Part shown: positions 17,849 through 26,100 of the stretch, piece after piece
Numbering within the stretch: the stretch's first letter is position 1
Layout: each line of letters begins with the position of its first letter
Source of the DNA: Streptomyces brasiliensis
Lineage (GTDB): Bacteria > Actinomycetota > Actinomycetes > Streptomycetales > Streptomycetaceae
NCBI RefSeq assembly: GCF_014647875.1
Contig: NZ_BMQA01000012.1
Span: 1-64,000 of the forward strand
DNA length: 64,000 bases
Direction: 5' to 3'
Notes under the pieces: model-generated
Told to the model about the DNA's origin: nothing
What the model saw: only the letters and a program-made list of their open reading frames with translations
Databases searched by the model: none
Position numbers and translations under genes: made by a program

Positions 17849-17865
17849 ATACCCCCATGGGGTAT
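17849..17865. promoter_or_regulatory. CsoR-type copper operator
   Basis: ATACCC-CCATG-GGGTAT is a perfect inverted repeat with a 5-bp spacer, the form reported for Streptomyces CsoR sites. It lies in the promoter region of the DUF4396 gene. No csoR or copper ATPase gene is adjacent. Confidence 0.7.
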
Positions 17866-17898
17866 TCCTCAAGGGTCACCTCACGGGGGTCACCCCGG

Positions 17899-18792
17899 TC
17901 AGTGATCTCGCAGCCGCTTCAGCCGCGCCACGTCTGCCGCGTGCCCCTCCTTGCCGCCCGGAGTCTCGATGATCAGCGGGACGCCCGCGGTCGCCGGATG
18001 CGTCATCAGGGCGCGGAACGGGTCCTCGCCGATGTGACCGGAGCCGATGTTCTCGTGGCGGTCCTTGTGCGCGCCCGCCACGTCCTTGGAGTCGTTGGCG
18101 TGGATCAGCTTCAGCCGCCCCTCGCCGACCGTGTCCACCAGCAGGTCCAGGGTCTGGTGCATACCGCTCGGACCGGTCAGGTCGTGCCCGGCAGCGAAGA
18201 TGTGACAGGTGTCCAGGCACACGCCCAGCCTCGGATGCGCGTCCAGCGCCTCGAAGTACGGCCCGAAGTCCCAGGTGCGGGAGCACAGCGACGCACCCTG
18301 TCCGGCCGTGGACTCGAGGAGCAGATACGGGTCGTCGTCGTGGGTGAGTTCGTCCAGCAGCGGAAGCAGGTGCGCGCGCACCTGCTTGAGCGCGACCTCC
18401 CGCGCCCGTCCGCCGGTCGCGCTGCCCGTGTGCACGACGACACCGAGCGCGCCGATCTCGCGCCCGCGCCGCAGCGAGTGCCGCAGCGACTCCACCGACC
18501 TTTCGACGGTCGTCTCGGTGTGCGACCCGAAGTTGATCAGGTACGGGGCATGCACATACGCCGGGATCGACTCCTCGGCACACGCCGTCCGGAACTCCTC
18601 GTCCTGTCGTGGATTGCCGGCCGGGGTGGCCCACCCGCGCGGATTGGCGACGAAGACCTGCACGGTCTCGGCCTTCAGCTCACGGGCGTAGGACAACCCC
18701 ACGGAGTGCAGACCGCCGGCCACGGGCACGTGACCGCCGACGGGGTTGCGGGAGGGACCGGGGAGGGGGGTACCGGACTGCTGACTCTTCAC
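17899..18792 (-). CDS. nfo: Deoxyribonuclease IV (endonuclease IV family)
   Basis: This 297-aa AP endonuclease works in base-excision repair with three zinc ions. Zinc-site segments are visible: YVHAPYLIN, VVHTGSA, LLESTAGQG, LGVCLDTCHIFAAG, LIHANDSKD, DRHENIGSGHIG and IIETPGG. The length is usual. The GTG at 18792 gives the longest frame; the first about 20 residues are not conserved, and a start at a later codon is possible. Confidence 0.9.
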   Translation of the reverse strand: MKSQQSGTPLPGPSRNPVGGHVPVAGGLHSVGLSYARELKAETVQVFVANPRGWATPAGNPRQDEEFRTACAEESIPAYVHAPYLINFGSHTETTVERSVESLRHSLRRGREIGALGVVVHTGSATGGRAREVALKQVRAHLLPLLDELTHDDDPYLLLESTAGQGASLCSRTWDFGPYFEALDAHPRLGVCLDTCHIFAAGHDLTGPSGMHQTLDLLVDTVGEGRLKLIHANDSKDVAGAHKDRHENIGSGHIGEDPFRALMTHPATAGVPLIIETPGGKEGHAADVARLKRLRDH

Positions 18793-18862
18793 CCGTTCAG
18801 GGTGTCACGCCGTGCCCAGGGCCCGGGACCGCCCTCCGCGAGGCTGCCGAGGCTCCGATTCC

Positions 18863-20788
18863 TCACCGAATGGTGATGGTGATCGTCGACCCCTTGGGTG
18901 CCGTCTCGCCGCCGTCCACCGACTGCTTCTTCACCGTGTCGCCGAACAGGCCGAGCAGCCCGCGGTCCTCCTCGACCTTGAAGCCGGCCTGCTCCAGCTG
19001 CCGCTTCGCGTCGTCGGCACTGGACCCGACCACGTTCGGCACCTCGACCATCTCGGGTCCCTTGGACAGCGTCAGCGTCACCGTGTCGCCCTCGGCGGCC
19101 TGGCTGCCGGCCGCCGGGTTCTGCCGGGCGACCGCGCCCTTGTCGAACTCGGAGTTGACCTCCTGCGGGGAGATCTTCACCATGACCCCGGCATCCTCCA
19201 GGTCCCCCTTCGCGCTGTCCGGATCCTCACCGGTGACGTCCGGCACGTCCACGGGGCTGCCCTTGCTGACGACGAGCGCGATCGCCGAGCCCGCACGGCG
19301 GGTGGTGCCCGACCGCGGGTCCGTACTGATCACCGAGTCGCGCGGCACGCTGTCGCTGAACGCGCGCGTGACCATGCCCGGCTGGAGGCCGTTCTTCCTG
19401 AGCAGCGCCCGCGCCGCGACCAGCGTGCGGCCCTCCAGGTCGGGCACCTTCACCGTCTTCGGGCCGTCGGAGATCGTCAGCGTCACCGAGCCGTTGCTGC
19501 GGATGCGCCGTCCGGCCGCGGGGTCGGTGCTGATGACCGTGCCGCGTTCCACCGTGTCGCTGTAGGCGTGCTTGACCTGCTTGACGTCGAGCCCGGCCTC
19601 CCGCAGGCGTTCCTCGGCCTGGGCCTGCGTCTTCGCCAGCAGGGGCGGGACCCGGGTGAACTGTCCGGAGTTGATGTACCAGACCCCGGTGCCGACACCG
19701 AAGACCACCAGCACCGCGACCACCAGCGTGATCAGCCCGCGCCCGGGCCGTGACGACCGCCGGGCGGGCGGCGCGGGCGGAACGTCGAGCCGGCTGGTCC
19801 GGTGGACGCTCCCGCCGGGCTCCTCCTCGTTGACGGGCAGCGTTCGCGGCACCGTCAGTGAGCGCGGGATCACGCTCGTACGGTCCTCGGCGATGTCGTG
19901 ACGCGCGGAGAGCGCCTGCGGCGGCATGGCGTCCAGCTGCTCGTCCGTCAGGCCCGCGCGGGCCTCGCGCGCGCGGGCGAGCAGCGCCACCGCGTCGTGC
20001 GGCCGGACGTCAGGGGTGCGCGCTGTGGCCGCGGCGACCAGGTCGTCCAGCCCGTACGCCAGCGCCGGCACGGTGGCCGACGGCGGCGGCACGTCCTCGT
20101 GGAGGTGCTTGTAGAGCACGACCGCGGGGGAGTCCCCGTCGTGCGGCTTCTGCCCGGTCAGCATCTCGTACAGGACCACACCGCACGCGTACACGTCGAC
20201 GCGCGGATCGGCGGTCCCGCTCTCGATCTGCTCGGGCGCCAGGTACGACACGGTCCCGAGGACGGCACCCGTCGTACTGGTCACGGTGTCCACGGACCGC
20301 ACCAGCCCGAAGTCGGCCACCTTGACCCGGCCGTCGTCGCCTATCAGCACGTTCTCGGGCTTCATGTCCCGGTGCACGAACCCGGCGCGGTGCGCTGCAC
20401 CGAGCGCGGCGAGCACCGGCTCCAGGATGTCCAGCGCGGCCCGCGGCTGCAGCGCCCCGCGCTCGCGCAGGACGTCACGCAGGGTGCAGCCGGCGATGTA
20501 CTCCATGGCGAGATAGACGTACGACCCGTCGGTGCCCTGGTCGAAGACCTGCACGACGTTGGGGTGGGCGAGCCGCGCGACGGACTTCGCCTCCCGGATG
20601 AACCGCTCCACGAACGCGCCGTCCGCGGCCAGCGCCGGATGCATCACCTTGAGCGCGAGAACCCGGTCGAGCCGGGTGTCCAGGGCCCGGTAGACCGTGG
20701 CCATCCCGCCGACGGCGATCCGTGCGTCGACGCGATAACGGCCGTCGAGCACCTGCCCGACGAGAGGGTCCTGAAGGGTCGTATCCAC
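18863..20788 (-). CDS. Serine/threonine protein kinase with four PASTA domains
   Basis: This 641-aa PknB-type membrane kinase has an N-terminal kinase domain (residues about 15-280) with GGMATVY, ALKVMHP, VHRDMKPENVL, DFGLV and APEQIESG. A Thr-rich juxtamembrane region and one transmembrane helix (about residues 370-393) follow. Four extracellular PASTA repeats end the protein. PASTA domains bind muropeptides or lipid II, so it probably reports cell-wall state. The GTG at 20788 is chosen over the longer frame to 21049: TACACT (20801-20796) is seven bases upstream, suggesting a leaderless mRNA. Confidence 0.92.
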   Translation of the reverse strand: MDTTLQDPLVGQVLDGRYRVDARIAVGGMATVYRALDTRLDRVLALKVMHPALAADGAFVERFIREAKSVARLAHPNVVQVFDQGTDGSYVYLAMEYIAGCTLRDVLRERGALQPRAALDILEPVLAALGAAHRAGFVHRDMKPENVLIGDDGRVKVADFGLVRSVDTVTSTTGAVLGTVSYLAPEQIESGTADPRVDVYACGVVLYEMLTGQKPHDGDSPAVVLYKHLHEDVPPPSATVPALAYGLDDLVAAATARTPDVRPHDAVALLARAREARAGLTDEQLDAMPPQALSARHDIAEDRTSVIPRSLTVPRTLPVNEEEPGGSVHRTSRLDVPPAPPARRSSRPGRGLITLVVAVLVVFGVGTGVWYINSGQFTRVPPLLAKTQAQAEERLREAGLDVKQVKHAYSDTVERGTVISTDPAAGRRIRSNGSVTLTISDGPKTVKVPDLEGRTLVAARALLRKNGLQPGMVTRAFSDSVPRDSVISTDPRSGTTRRAGSAIALVVSKGSPVDVPDVTGEDPDSAKGDLEDAGVMVKISPQEVNSEFDKGAVARQNPAAGSQAAEGDTVTLTLSKGPEMVEVPNVVGSSADDAKRQLEQAGFKVEEDRGLLGLFGDTVKKQSVDGGETAPKGSTITITIR

Positions 20789-21023
20789 GCAGGCGAGTGT
20801 ACGAGCAGCCACGGACACACCCACCGGCTTCGCCGGCGATAGCAGCGCTACTGCAGCGGACCTGTGACGGGATCCACGAGAAGCACGTACGGGCCGTCGC
20901 CCCGCCCGCCCACGACCCGATCGCCGAGGACCACGCAAAACCCCCACGCGAAGCGGCAGCCTCTCAGCCGACAGTGAAGGGGTGGTGCGCGGGTGGGAGA
21001 CGAAACGGGACTGCGACCAACGC

Positions 21024-21818
21024 TCAGAACGCAGGCCGCTCAGGATCAAGGTCGGCCAAGCCCGTCACCGGCGAGGACGCAGAAGCGAGGAACCGCCGAG
21101 GTATGCGCCCGGCAACCCGCGCCAGCCTCCCCGCCTCCACCGCATGCCGCATCGCCGACGCCATCAGCTCCGGCTCCCGTGCCCGGGTCACCGCCGACGC
21201 CAGCATCACCCCCGCACACCCCAGCTCCATGGCCAACGTCACATCGGACGCCGTACCGGCCCCCGCGTCCAGAATCACCGGCACGCGCGCGTGCTCGACG
21301 ATCAGCTGGAAGTTGTGCGGATTGCGAATCCCGAGCCCCGACCCGATGGGTGACCCGAGCGGCATCACCGCCGCACACCCCACGTCCTCCAGTTTCCGCG
21401 CGAGCACAGGGTCGTCGTTTGTGTACGGCAGCACCGTGAAGCCGTCGTCCACCAGCGTCTCCGCCGCGTCCAGCAGCTCGATCGGATCCGGCAGCAGCGT
21501 CCGCTCGTCGGCGATGACCTCCAGCTTGACCAGGGACGTACCCAGCGCCTCCCGCGCGAGCCGCGCCGTCAGCACCGCCTCACCGGCCGTGAAACAGCCC
21601 GCCGTGTTCGGCAGCACCCGTACGCCGAGCTTCTCGAGGACCGACAGTACGGAACCGTGCACCCCGGGATCGACACGCCGCATCGCCACGGTCGTCAGCT
21701 CCGTGCCGGAGGCGACCAGCGCCCGCTCCAGCACGTCGAGGCTGGGCGCACCGCCCGTACCCATGATCAGGCGGGACGAGAAGGCCGTACCGCCGAGGAC
21801 AAACGGATCGTCGGCCAT
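21024..21818 (-). CDS. thiG: Thiazole synthase
   Basis: This 264-aa TIM-barrel enzyme makes the thiazole phosphate of thiamin from deoxyxylulose 5-phosphate, dehydroglycine and ThiS thiocarboxylate. The Schiff-base Lys98 is in LVKLEVIAD, and the phosphate-binding segments LGSPIGSGLGIRNP and DAGAGTASD are present. It starts 3 bp after thiS in the thiO-thiS-thiG operon under the TPP riboswitch. Confidence 0.96.
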   Translation of the reverse strand: MADDPFVLGGTAFSSRLIMGTGGAPSLDVLERALVASGTELTTVAMRRVDPGVHGSVLSVLEKLGVRVLPNTAGCFTAGEAVLTARLAREALGTSLVKLEVIADERTLLPDPIELLDAAETLVDDGFTVLPYTNDDPVLARKLEDVGCAAVMPLGSPIGSGLGIRNPHNFQLIVEHARVPVILDAGAGTASDVTLAMELGCAGVMLASAVTRAREPELMASAMRHAVEAGRLARVAGRIPRRFLASASSPVTGLADLDPERPAF

Positions 21819-21821
21819 GGT

Positions 21822-22034
21822 TCAGCCTCCTTGGACAGCGGTGAGGACTTCGACGCGGTCGCCGTCACGGAGGGCCGTGGAGGACCACTCCGCGCGCGGG
21901 ACGACGGTTTCGTTGAGTGCGGCGGCCACGCCGGACGGCGCCGCGGTGAGCGTGTTCACGAGGGCGTCGAGGGCGGTGCCGGCCGCGATCTCCCGGTGCT
22001 CCCCGTTGACGGACACGGTGACGGAGGGGGTCAT
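21822..22034 (-). CDS. thiS: Sulfur carrier protein ThiS
   Basis: This 70-aa ubiquitin-fold carrier has a C-terminal Gly-Gly (VLTAVQGG) that is adenylated and thiocarboxylated. It then donates sulfur to ThiG. Its ATG overlaps the thiO stop in ATGA (22034-22031), which indicates translational coupling. The long open frame running upstream in this register is antisense-like noise inside thiO. Confidence 0.93.
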   Translation of the reverse strand: MTPSVTVSVNGEHREIAAGTALDALVNTLTAAPSGVAAALNETVVPRAEWSSTALRDGDRVEVLTAVQGG

Positions 22035-23191
22035 GCGGGCTGCTCCACGAGGACGGCGCCGAAGCGCTTCGGGGTGAAGGGACGGGCCTCCTGGGGCAGC
22101 TCCCCGGTGGCGAGGACATGCGCCACGGCGTCGCCGGTGACCGGCGTGAGCAGCACACCGTTGCGGTAGTGCCCGGTGGCCAGCAGCAGCCCGGCGAGAG
22201 CGGTCGGCCCGAGCAGCGGCGCGTTGTCGGGGGAGCCCGGCCGCAGCCCGGCCCGGGTCTCGGTCAGCGGCAGCTCGGTGATCCCCGGCATCAGCTCGTG
22301 CGCGTCCCGCAGCAGTCCGTACACGCCGCCCGCGGTCACCGTCGTGTCCCAGCCCAGCTCCTCGCTGGTGGCGCCGACGACCAGTTCGCCGTTCTCCCGC
22401 GGCACGAGGTAGACCTGGCTGCCGCGCACCACGGCCCGCACGGTCCGGCTCAGGAACGGGGCGTACCGCCTCGGCACGGTCAGCCGCAGCACCTGCCCCT
22501 TCACGGGCCGTACGGGCGGCAGGACGTCGTCGGGCACCCCGGCGAGCCGCCCGCTGAGGCTCCCGGCCGCGAGGACCACCTGATCGGCGGCCAGCTCCGT
22601 GCCGTCCGCCGTGGTCACACCGGCGGCCCGCTCCCGCACGACCCGGAAGCGCTCCGCCCACGTGCGGTGGAACACCACCCCGGCCCGCTCGCACGCGGCC
22701 ACCAGCGCCGCCGCCAGCCGCCGCGGGTCGATCTGGTGGTCGCCGTCCACCCGCAGCCCGCCGCGCACACCCGGCGCCAGCATCGGCTCGAGCCGGCGGC
22801 AGTCCCGGCCGGACAGCCACTCCGAGTCCAGCCCCGACTCCTGCTGGAGGGCGTGGAGTTCGCGCAGATGGGCGCGGTCGTCGGCGTCCAGCGCGACGGC
22901 GAGCGTGCCGCACCGGCGGTAGCCGAGGTCGTGGCCGGTGAGGTCGGTCAACTCGGCCACAAAGTCCGGATAGCGGCGGGCCGACTCGAGGTTGAGGCCG
23001 AGCAGGGTCTGCTCGCCGTAGTGCAGTTCCGTGACCGCGGCCAGCATTCCGGCCGCGACCTGCGCGGCCCCACCGCCCGGTTCGGGGTCCACGACGGCCG
23101 TCGCGAACCCCCGCTGCGCGGCGCGCCAGGCCGTGACCAGGCCGATGATTCCGCCCCCGATGACGAGGACGTCTGACGTACGTGACGACAT
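22031..23191 (-). CDS. thiO: Glycine oxidase ThiO
   Basis: This 386-aa FAD-dependent amine oxidase converts glycine to the imine used by ThiG. The dinucleotide-binding motif VLVIGGGIIGLVTAWRA starts at about residue 8. The C-terminal GHYRNGVLLTPVTG is the conserved family block. ATG 23191 is ten bases after GGAGGGG, which abuts the end of the TPP riboswitch. It is the first gene of the operon. Confidence 0.94.
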   Translation of the reverse strand: MSSRTSDVLVIGGGIIGLVTAWRAAQRGFATAVVDPEPGGGAAQVAAGMLAAVTELHYGEQTLLGLNLESARRYPDFVAELTDLTGHDLGYRRCGTLAVALDADDRAHLRELHALQQESGLDSEWLSGRDCRRLEPMLAPGVRGGLRVDGDHQIDPRRLAAALVAACERAGVVFHRTWAERFRVVRERAAGVTTADGTELAADQVVLAAGSLSGRLAGVPDDVLPPVRPVKGQVLRLTVPRRYAPFLSRTVRAVVRGSQVYLVPRENGELVVGATSEELGWDTTVTAGGVYGLLRDAHELMPGITELPLTETRAGLRPGSPDNAPLLGPTALAGLLLATGHYRNGVLLTPVTGDAVAHVLATGELPQEARPFTPKRFGAVLVEQPA

Positions 23192-23203
23192 GGGCGTCCA
23201 GCC

Positions 23204-23300
23204 CCTCCCTTCGCCGGCATGACCCGGATCAGGTTCGTACGGTCGGAGGCCGCCAGCCTCCCTCTCAGCCCAGTGCGTCCGGGCTCCCGCGAGTGCTTGT
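23204..23300 (-). promoter_or_regulatory. TPP riboswitch (THI element)
   Basis: On the minus strand the leader of thiO contains the conserved blocks GGGCTGAGAGG (CTGAGA at 23268-23263) and GAACCTGATCCGGGT (about 23236-23222), followed by CATGCCGGCGAAGGGA. These are the pyrimidine and pyrophosphate helices of the thiamin pyrophosphate riboswitch. Its 3-prime end meets the thiO Shine-Dalgarno (CCCCTCC at 23202-23208 on plus), which suggests translational control. The exact 5-prime boundary is estimated. Confidence 0.93.
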
Positions 23301-23400
23301 ACGTCCGCCACCCTAGCCCTTGGCTCCGCGGCTCTGTAAGGGCACCACCCCGCGGGCACGGCCCGGCGGCGGTTGTGCAAAACGTCACCGAACGCACCCA

Positions 23401-23430
23401 CTGACTGACTCTCTGTGTGTTGTCTATGGT
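23401..23430 (+). promoter_or_regulatory. Promoter of the flavoprotein reductase gene
   Basis: CTGACT (23401-23406), an 18-bp spacer and TATGGT (23425-23430) resemble a vegetative promoter. The start GTG is only six bases downstream, so the transcript is probably leaderless. Confidence 0.55.
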
Positions 23431-23436
23431 GATCAG

Positions 23437-24675
23437 GTGAGCGAGCAGACGCAGCGACAGGGCACGTCACAGGGGCGGCGCGTGGTCGTCGTCGGAGCGG
23501 GCATGGCCGGGGTGCAGACCGCGGTAGCCCTGCGTGAACAAGGCTTCAAGGGCACCGTCACCCTGATCGGCGCCGAGCCGCACCAGCCGTACGACCGGCC
23601 GCCGTTGTCCAAGGCCGTGCTGCTCGGCAAGGCCGAGGGTTCCGCCTTCGATGTCGACTTCGAGGCGCTGGGCATCGAGGTCCGGCTGGGCAGCGAGGCC
23701 CTCGGCGTGCGCCCCGGCGACCACGAACTCGACACCGAGGGCGGACCGGTGCCGTACGACGTCCTGGTCCTCGCGACCGGCGCCGAACCGATTCGTCTGC
23801 CCGGCGCGGAGGGCGTCCCCGGGGTGCATCTGCTGCGCACCCTCGACGACGCCGAACGGCTGCGGCCGGTACTCGCGCGGCAGCACGACATCGTGGTCGT
23901 CGGCGCGGGCTGGATCGGCGCCGAGTTCGCCACGGCGGCCCGTGAGGCGGGCTGCGCGGTGACCGTCGTCGAGGCCGCCGACCGGCCGCTCGCGGGCGCG
24001 CTGCCGGCGGAGGTGGCCGCGCCCATGACCGCCTGGTACGCCGACAGCGGCACCGCGCTGCGCACCCACGCGCGCGTGGAGCGCGTCGAACCCGGCGCCG
24101 TCGTCCTCGACGACGGCGCGCGGCTGCCCGCGGGCGCCGTCGTCGTGGGCATCGGCGCCCGCCCCGCCACGGCCTGGCTGGCCGGCTCCGGCATCGAGCT
24201 GGGCGCGCACCGCGAGGTCGTGGCCGACGACCACCTGCGCGCCTCGGCGCCGGACGTGTACGCCGTCGGCGACTGCGCCTCCTTCCCCTCGGGCCGCTAC
24301 GGCGAGCGGCTGCTCGTCCATCACTGGGACAACGCCCTCCAGGGGCCGCGCACGGTCGCCGCGAACATCGTCGGCGAGGCGTCGGCCGTCTACGACCCGG
24401 TGCCGTACTTCTGGTCCGAGCAGTTCGGCCGCTTCGTCCAGTACGCCGGGCACCATGCGGCGGCCGACACGTTGCTGTGGCGCGGCGACCCGGCCGGGCC
24501 CGCCTGGAGCGTCTGCTGGCTGCGCGGGGACCGGCTGGTCGCCCTGCTGGCGGTGGGCAGGCCGCGGGACCTGGCGCAGGGGCGGCGGCTGATCGAGGCG
24601 GGCCGGGCGATGGATCCGGAGCTGCTGGTGGACCCGGCGCGACCGCTGAAGGAGGCCACCGTGGCCACCGCATGA
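23437..24675 (+). CDS. FAD/NAD(P)-dependent ferredoxin reductase-type oxidoreductase
   Basis: This 412-aa flavoprotein has two Rossmann motifs, VVVVGAGMAGVQ near residue 17 and VVVVGAGWIGAE near residue 152, plus the FAD segment VYAVGDCASF. A C-terminal dimerization domain follows. This matches putidaredoxin or rhodocoxin reductase type enzymes that feed electrons from NAD(P)H to ferredoxins. No redox-active CxxC is present, so it is not a thioredoxin-type reductase. No partner ferredoxin or P450 is adjacent, so the acceptor is unknown. GTG 23437 lacks a ribosome site and has TATGGT upstream. Confidence 0.9.
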   Translation: MSEQTQRQGTSQGRRVVVVGAGMAGVQTAVALREQGFKGTVTLIGAEPHQPYDRPPLSKAVLLGKAEGSAFDVDFEALGIEVRLGSEALGVRPGDHELDTEGGPVPYDVLVLATGAEPIRLPGAEGVPGVHLLRTLDDAERLRPVLARQHDIVVVGAGWIGAEFATAAREAGCAVTVVEAADRPLAGALPAEVAAPMTAWYADSGTALRTHARVERVEPGAVVLDDGARLPAGAVVVGIGARPATAWLAGSGIELGAHREVVADDHLRASAPDVYAVGDCASFPSGRYGERLLVHHWDNALQGPRTVAANIVGEASAVYDPVPYFWSEQFGRFVQYAGHHAAADTLLWRGDPAGPAWSVCWLRGDRLVALLAVGRPRDLAQGRRLIEAGRAMDPELLVDPARPLKEATVATA

Positions 24676-24740
24676 CGTAAAAGTCCCGGTTCGGCGGGGC
24701 TCGGCTTCCGACTGTCAGTCCGGGATGGCACGCTGTTTCC

Positions 24741-25106
24741 GTGACCGAGATTGACGCAAAGATCGATGCTCTCGTCCCCGCCTGGCTCACCCTCCCCGAC
24801 ATCGCCGAGATGCTCGACGTCGAGGTGACGCGTGTGCGGCAGCTGGTCAAGGAGGGCCAGCTCATCGCCGTACGCCGTGGTGAGAACCGGGCGCTGCACG
24901 TCCCCGCCGCCTTCATCGACGGGGACAAGGTCGTCAAGGGCCTGTCCGGGACCCTGACGCTCCTGCGGGACGACGGCTTCACGGTCGAAGAGATGATCGA
25001 GTGGCTCTTCACCCCCGACCCGACCCTGCCCGGAACCCCCGCCCAGGCCCTGAGTGAGAACCGCGGCACGGAGGTGAAGCGCCGCGCCCAGGCGCTCGCC
25101 GTCTGA
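24741..25106 (+). CDS. Rv2175c-like DNA-binding protein
   Basis: This 121-aa protein has an N-terminal winged helix-turn-helix (LTLPDIAEMLDVEVTRVRQLV) and a C-terminal helical domain. It is the layout of Mycobacterium tuberculosis Rv2175c, a substrate of the kinase PknL. A PASTA kinase is encoded about 4 kb away. The GTG at 24741 is the likely start; no Shine-Dalgarno is visible. It may act as a phosphorylation-controlled regulator, which is inference. Confidence 0.85.
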   Translation: MTEIDAKIDALVPAWLTLPDIAEMLDVEVTRVRQLVKEGQLIAVRRGENRALHVPAAFIDGDKVVKGLSGTLTLLRDDGFTVEEMIEWLFTPDPTLPGTPAQALSENRGTEVKRRAQALAV

Positions 25107-25127
25107 CCGAACACCGTCCGGAACCGG

Positions 25128-25153
25128 GCCGTGGCCCTTCGGGGCCACGGCCA
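25128..25153 (+). terminator. Terminator with UUCG tetraloop
   Basis: GGCCGTGGCCC (25128-25138) and GGGCCACGGCC (25143-25153) form a perfect 11-bp stem closed by TTCG, 22 bp after the stop of the DNA-binding protein gene. Confidence 0.85.
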
Positions 25154-25334
25154 GGAGGACGTGCGGCGTGCGGCCGGCGGGAGCAGGGCGCACGGCCCGC
25201 CGCGCCTGGCCGAATACGCTCACGCCGGGCCGTACGCCACCAGCACCCGACACGGCCGCCGCGCACGCCACCACCGGCCGACCGGGCCACGCAGGCCGGC
25301 AGGCCATCCGTACCGCCCCAGGGGGACGCACCGC

Positions 25335-25994
25335 ATGTCCGAAACCGCCGTCACCGCCCGTGCCCGTCTCGCCGACGCCCGTGTCTATCTCTGCACCGAC
25401 GCCCGAAAGCGGCAGGGTGATCTCGCCGAGTTCCTGGACGCCGTCCTGGCCGGCGGGGTCGACATCGTGCAGTTGCGGGACAAGGGCATGGAGGCGGCCG
25501 AGGAGCTGGAGCATCTCGCCGTCCTCGCCGAGGCCTGCGCGCGGCACGGCAAGCTGCTCGCGGTCAACGACCGGGCGGACGTCGCCCACGCCGCCGCATC
25601 CGATGTGCTCCACCTCGGTCAGGGCGACCTCCCGGTCCCCGCGGCCCGCGCGATCCTCGGCGACGACGTGATCATCGGCCGCTCCACGCACGCCGAGTCC
25701 GAGGCCGCCGCGGCCGCGGTCCAGGAGGGCGTGGACTACTTCTGCACCGGCCCGTGCTGGCCCACCCCCACCAAGCCCGGCCGGTACGCCCCCGGCCTCG
25801 ACCTGGTCCGGTACACGGACTCGCTGGGCACCGACCGCCCCTGGTTCGCCATCGGCGGCATCGACCTCGGCAACCTCGACGAGGTGCTGGACGCGGGCGC
25901 CCGCCGCGTGGTCGTCGTCCGTGCGATCACCGAGGCCGGCGATCCGGGAGCCGCCGCGGCGGAGTTCGCCAAGCGGCTGCGGCAGGTCCCGTAA
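25335..25994 (+). CDS. thiE: Thiamin-phosphate synthase
   Basis: This 219-aa TIM-barrel enzyme joins hydroxymethylpyrimidine pyrophosphate and thiazole phosphate to thiamin phosphate. Family motifs are VDIVQLRDKG, LAVNDRADVA, GRSTHAESEA, YFCTGPCWPTPTKPG and FAIGGIDLGN. ATG 25335 is chosen over the longer frame from 25131, which starts inside the terminator. No TPP riboswitch precedes this gene, in contrast with thiO. It lies 2 kb from thiOSG on the opposite strand. Confidence 0.94.
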   Translation: MSETAVTARARLADARVYLCTDARKRQGDLAEFLDAVLAGGVDIVQLRDKGMEAAEELEHLAVLAEACARHGKLLAVNDRADVAHAAASDVLHLGQGDLPVPAARAILGDDVIIGRSTHAESEAAAAAVQEGVDYFCTGPCWPTPTKPGRYAPGLDLVRYTDSLGTDRPWFAIGGIDLGNLDEVLDAGARRVVVVRAITEAGDPGAAAAEFAKRLRQVP

Positions 25995-26065
25995 CGCGGC
26001 GGGGCGACCGGATGTCCAAGGGGTGAACAATAAGTCGACAAATCGGGCAAATCACAGGCGTCCGG

Positions 26066-26094
26066 TTGGGGGACCGCCCGCCCCTGGCTAACCT
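26066..26094 (+). promoter_or_regulatory. metF promoter
   Basis: TTGGGG (26066-26071), a 17-bp spacer and TAACCT (26089-26094) lie immediately before metF. The start codon is six bases after the -10, implying a leaderless message. Confidence 0.6.
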
Positions 26095-26100
26095 GCCGGT

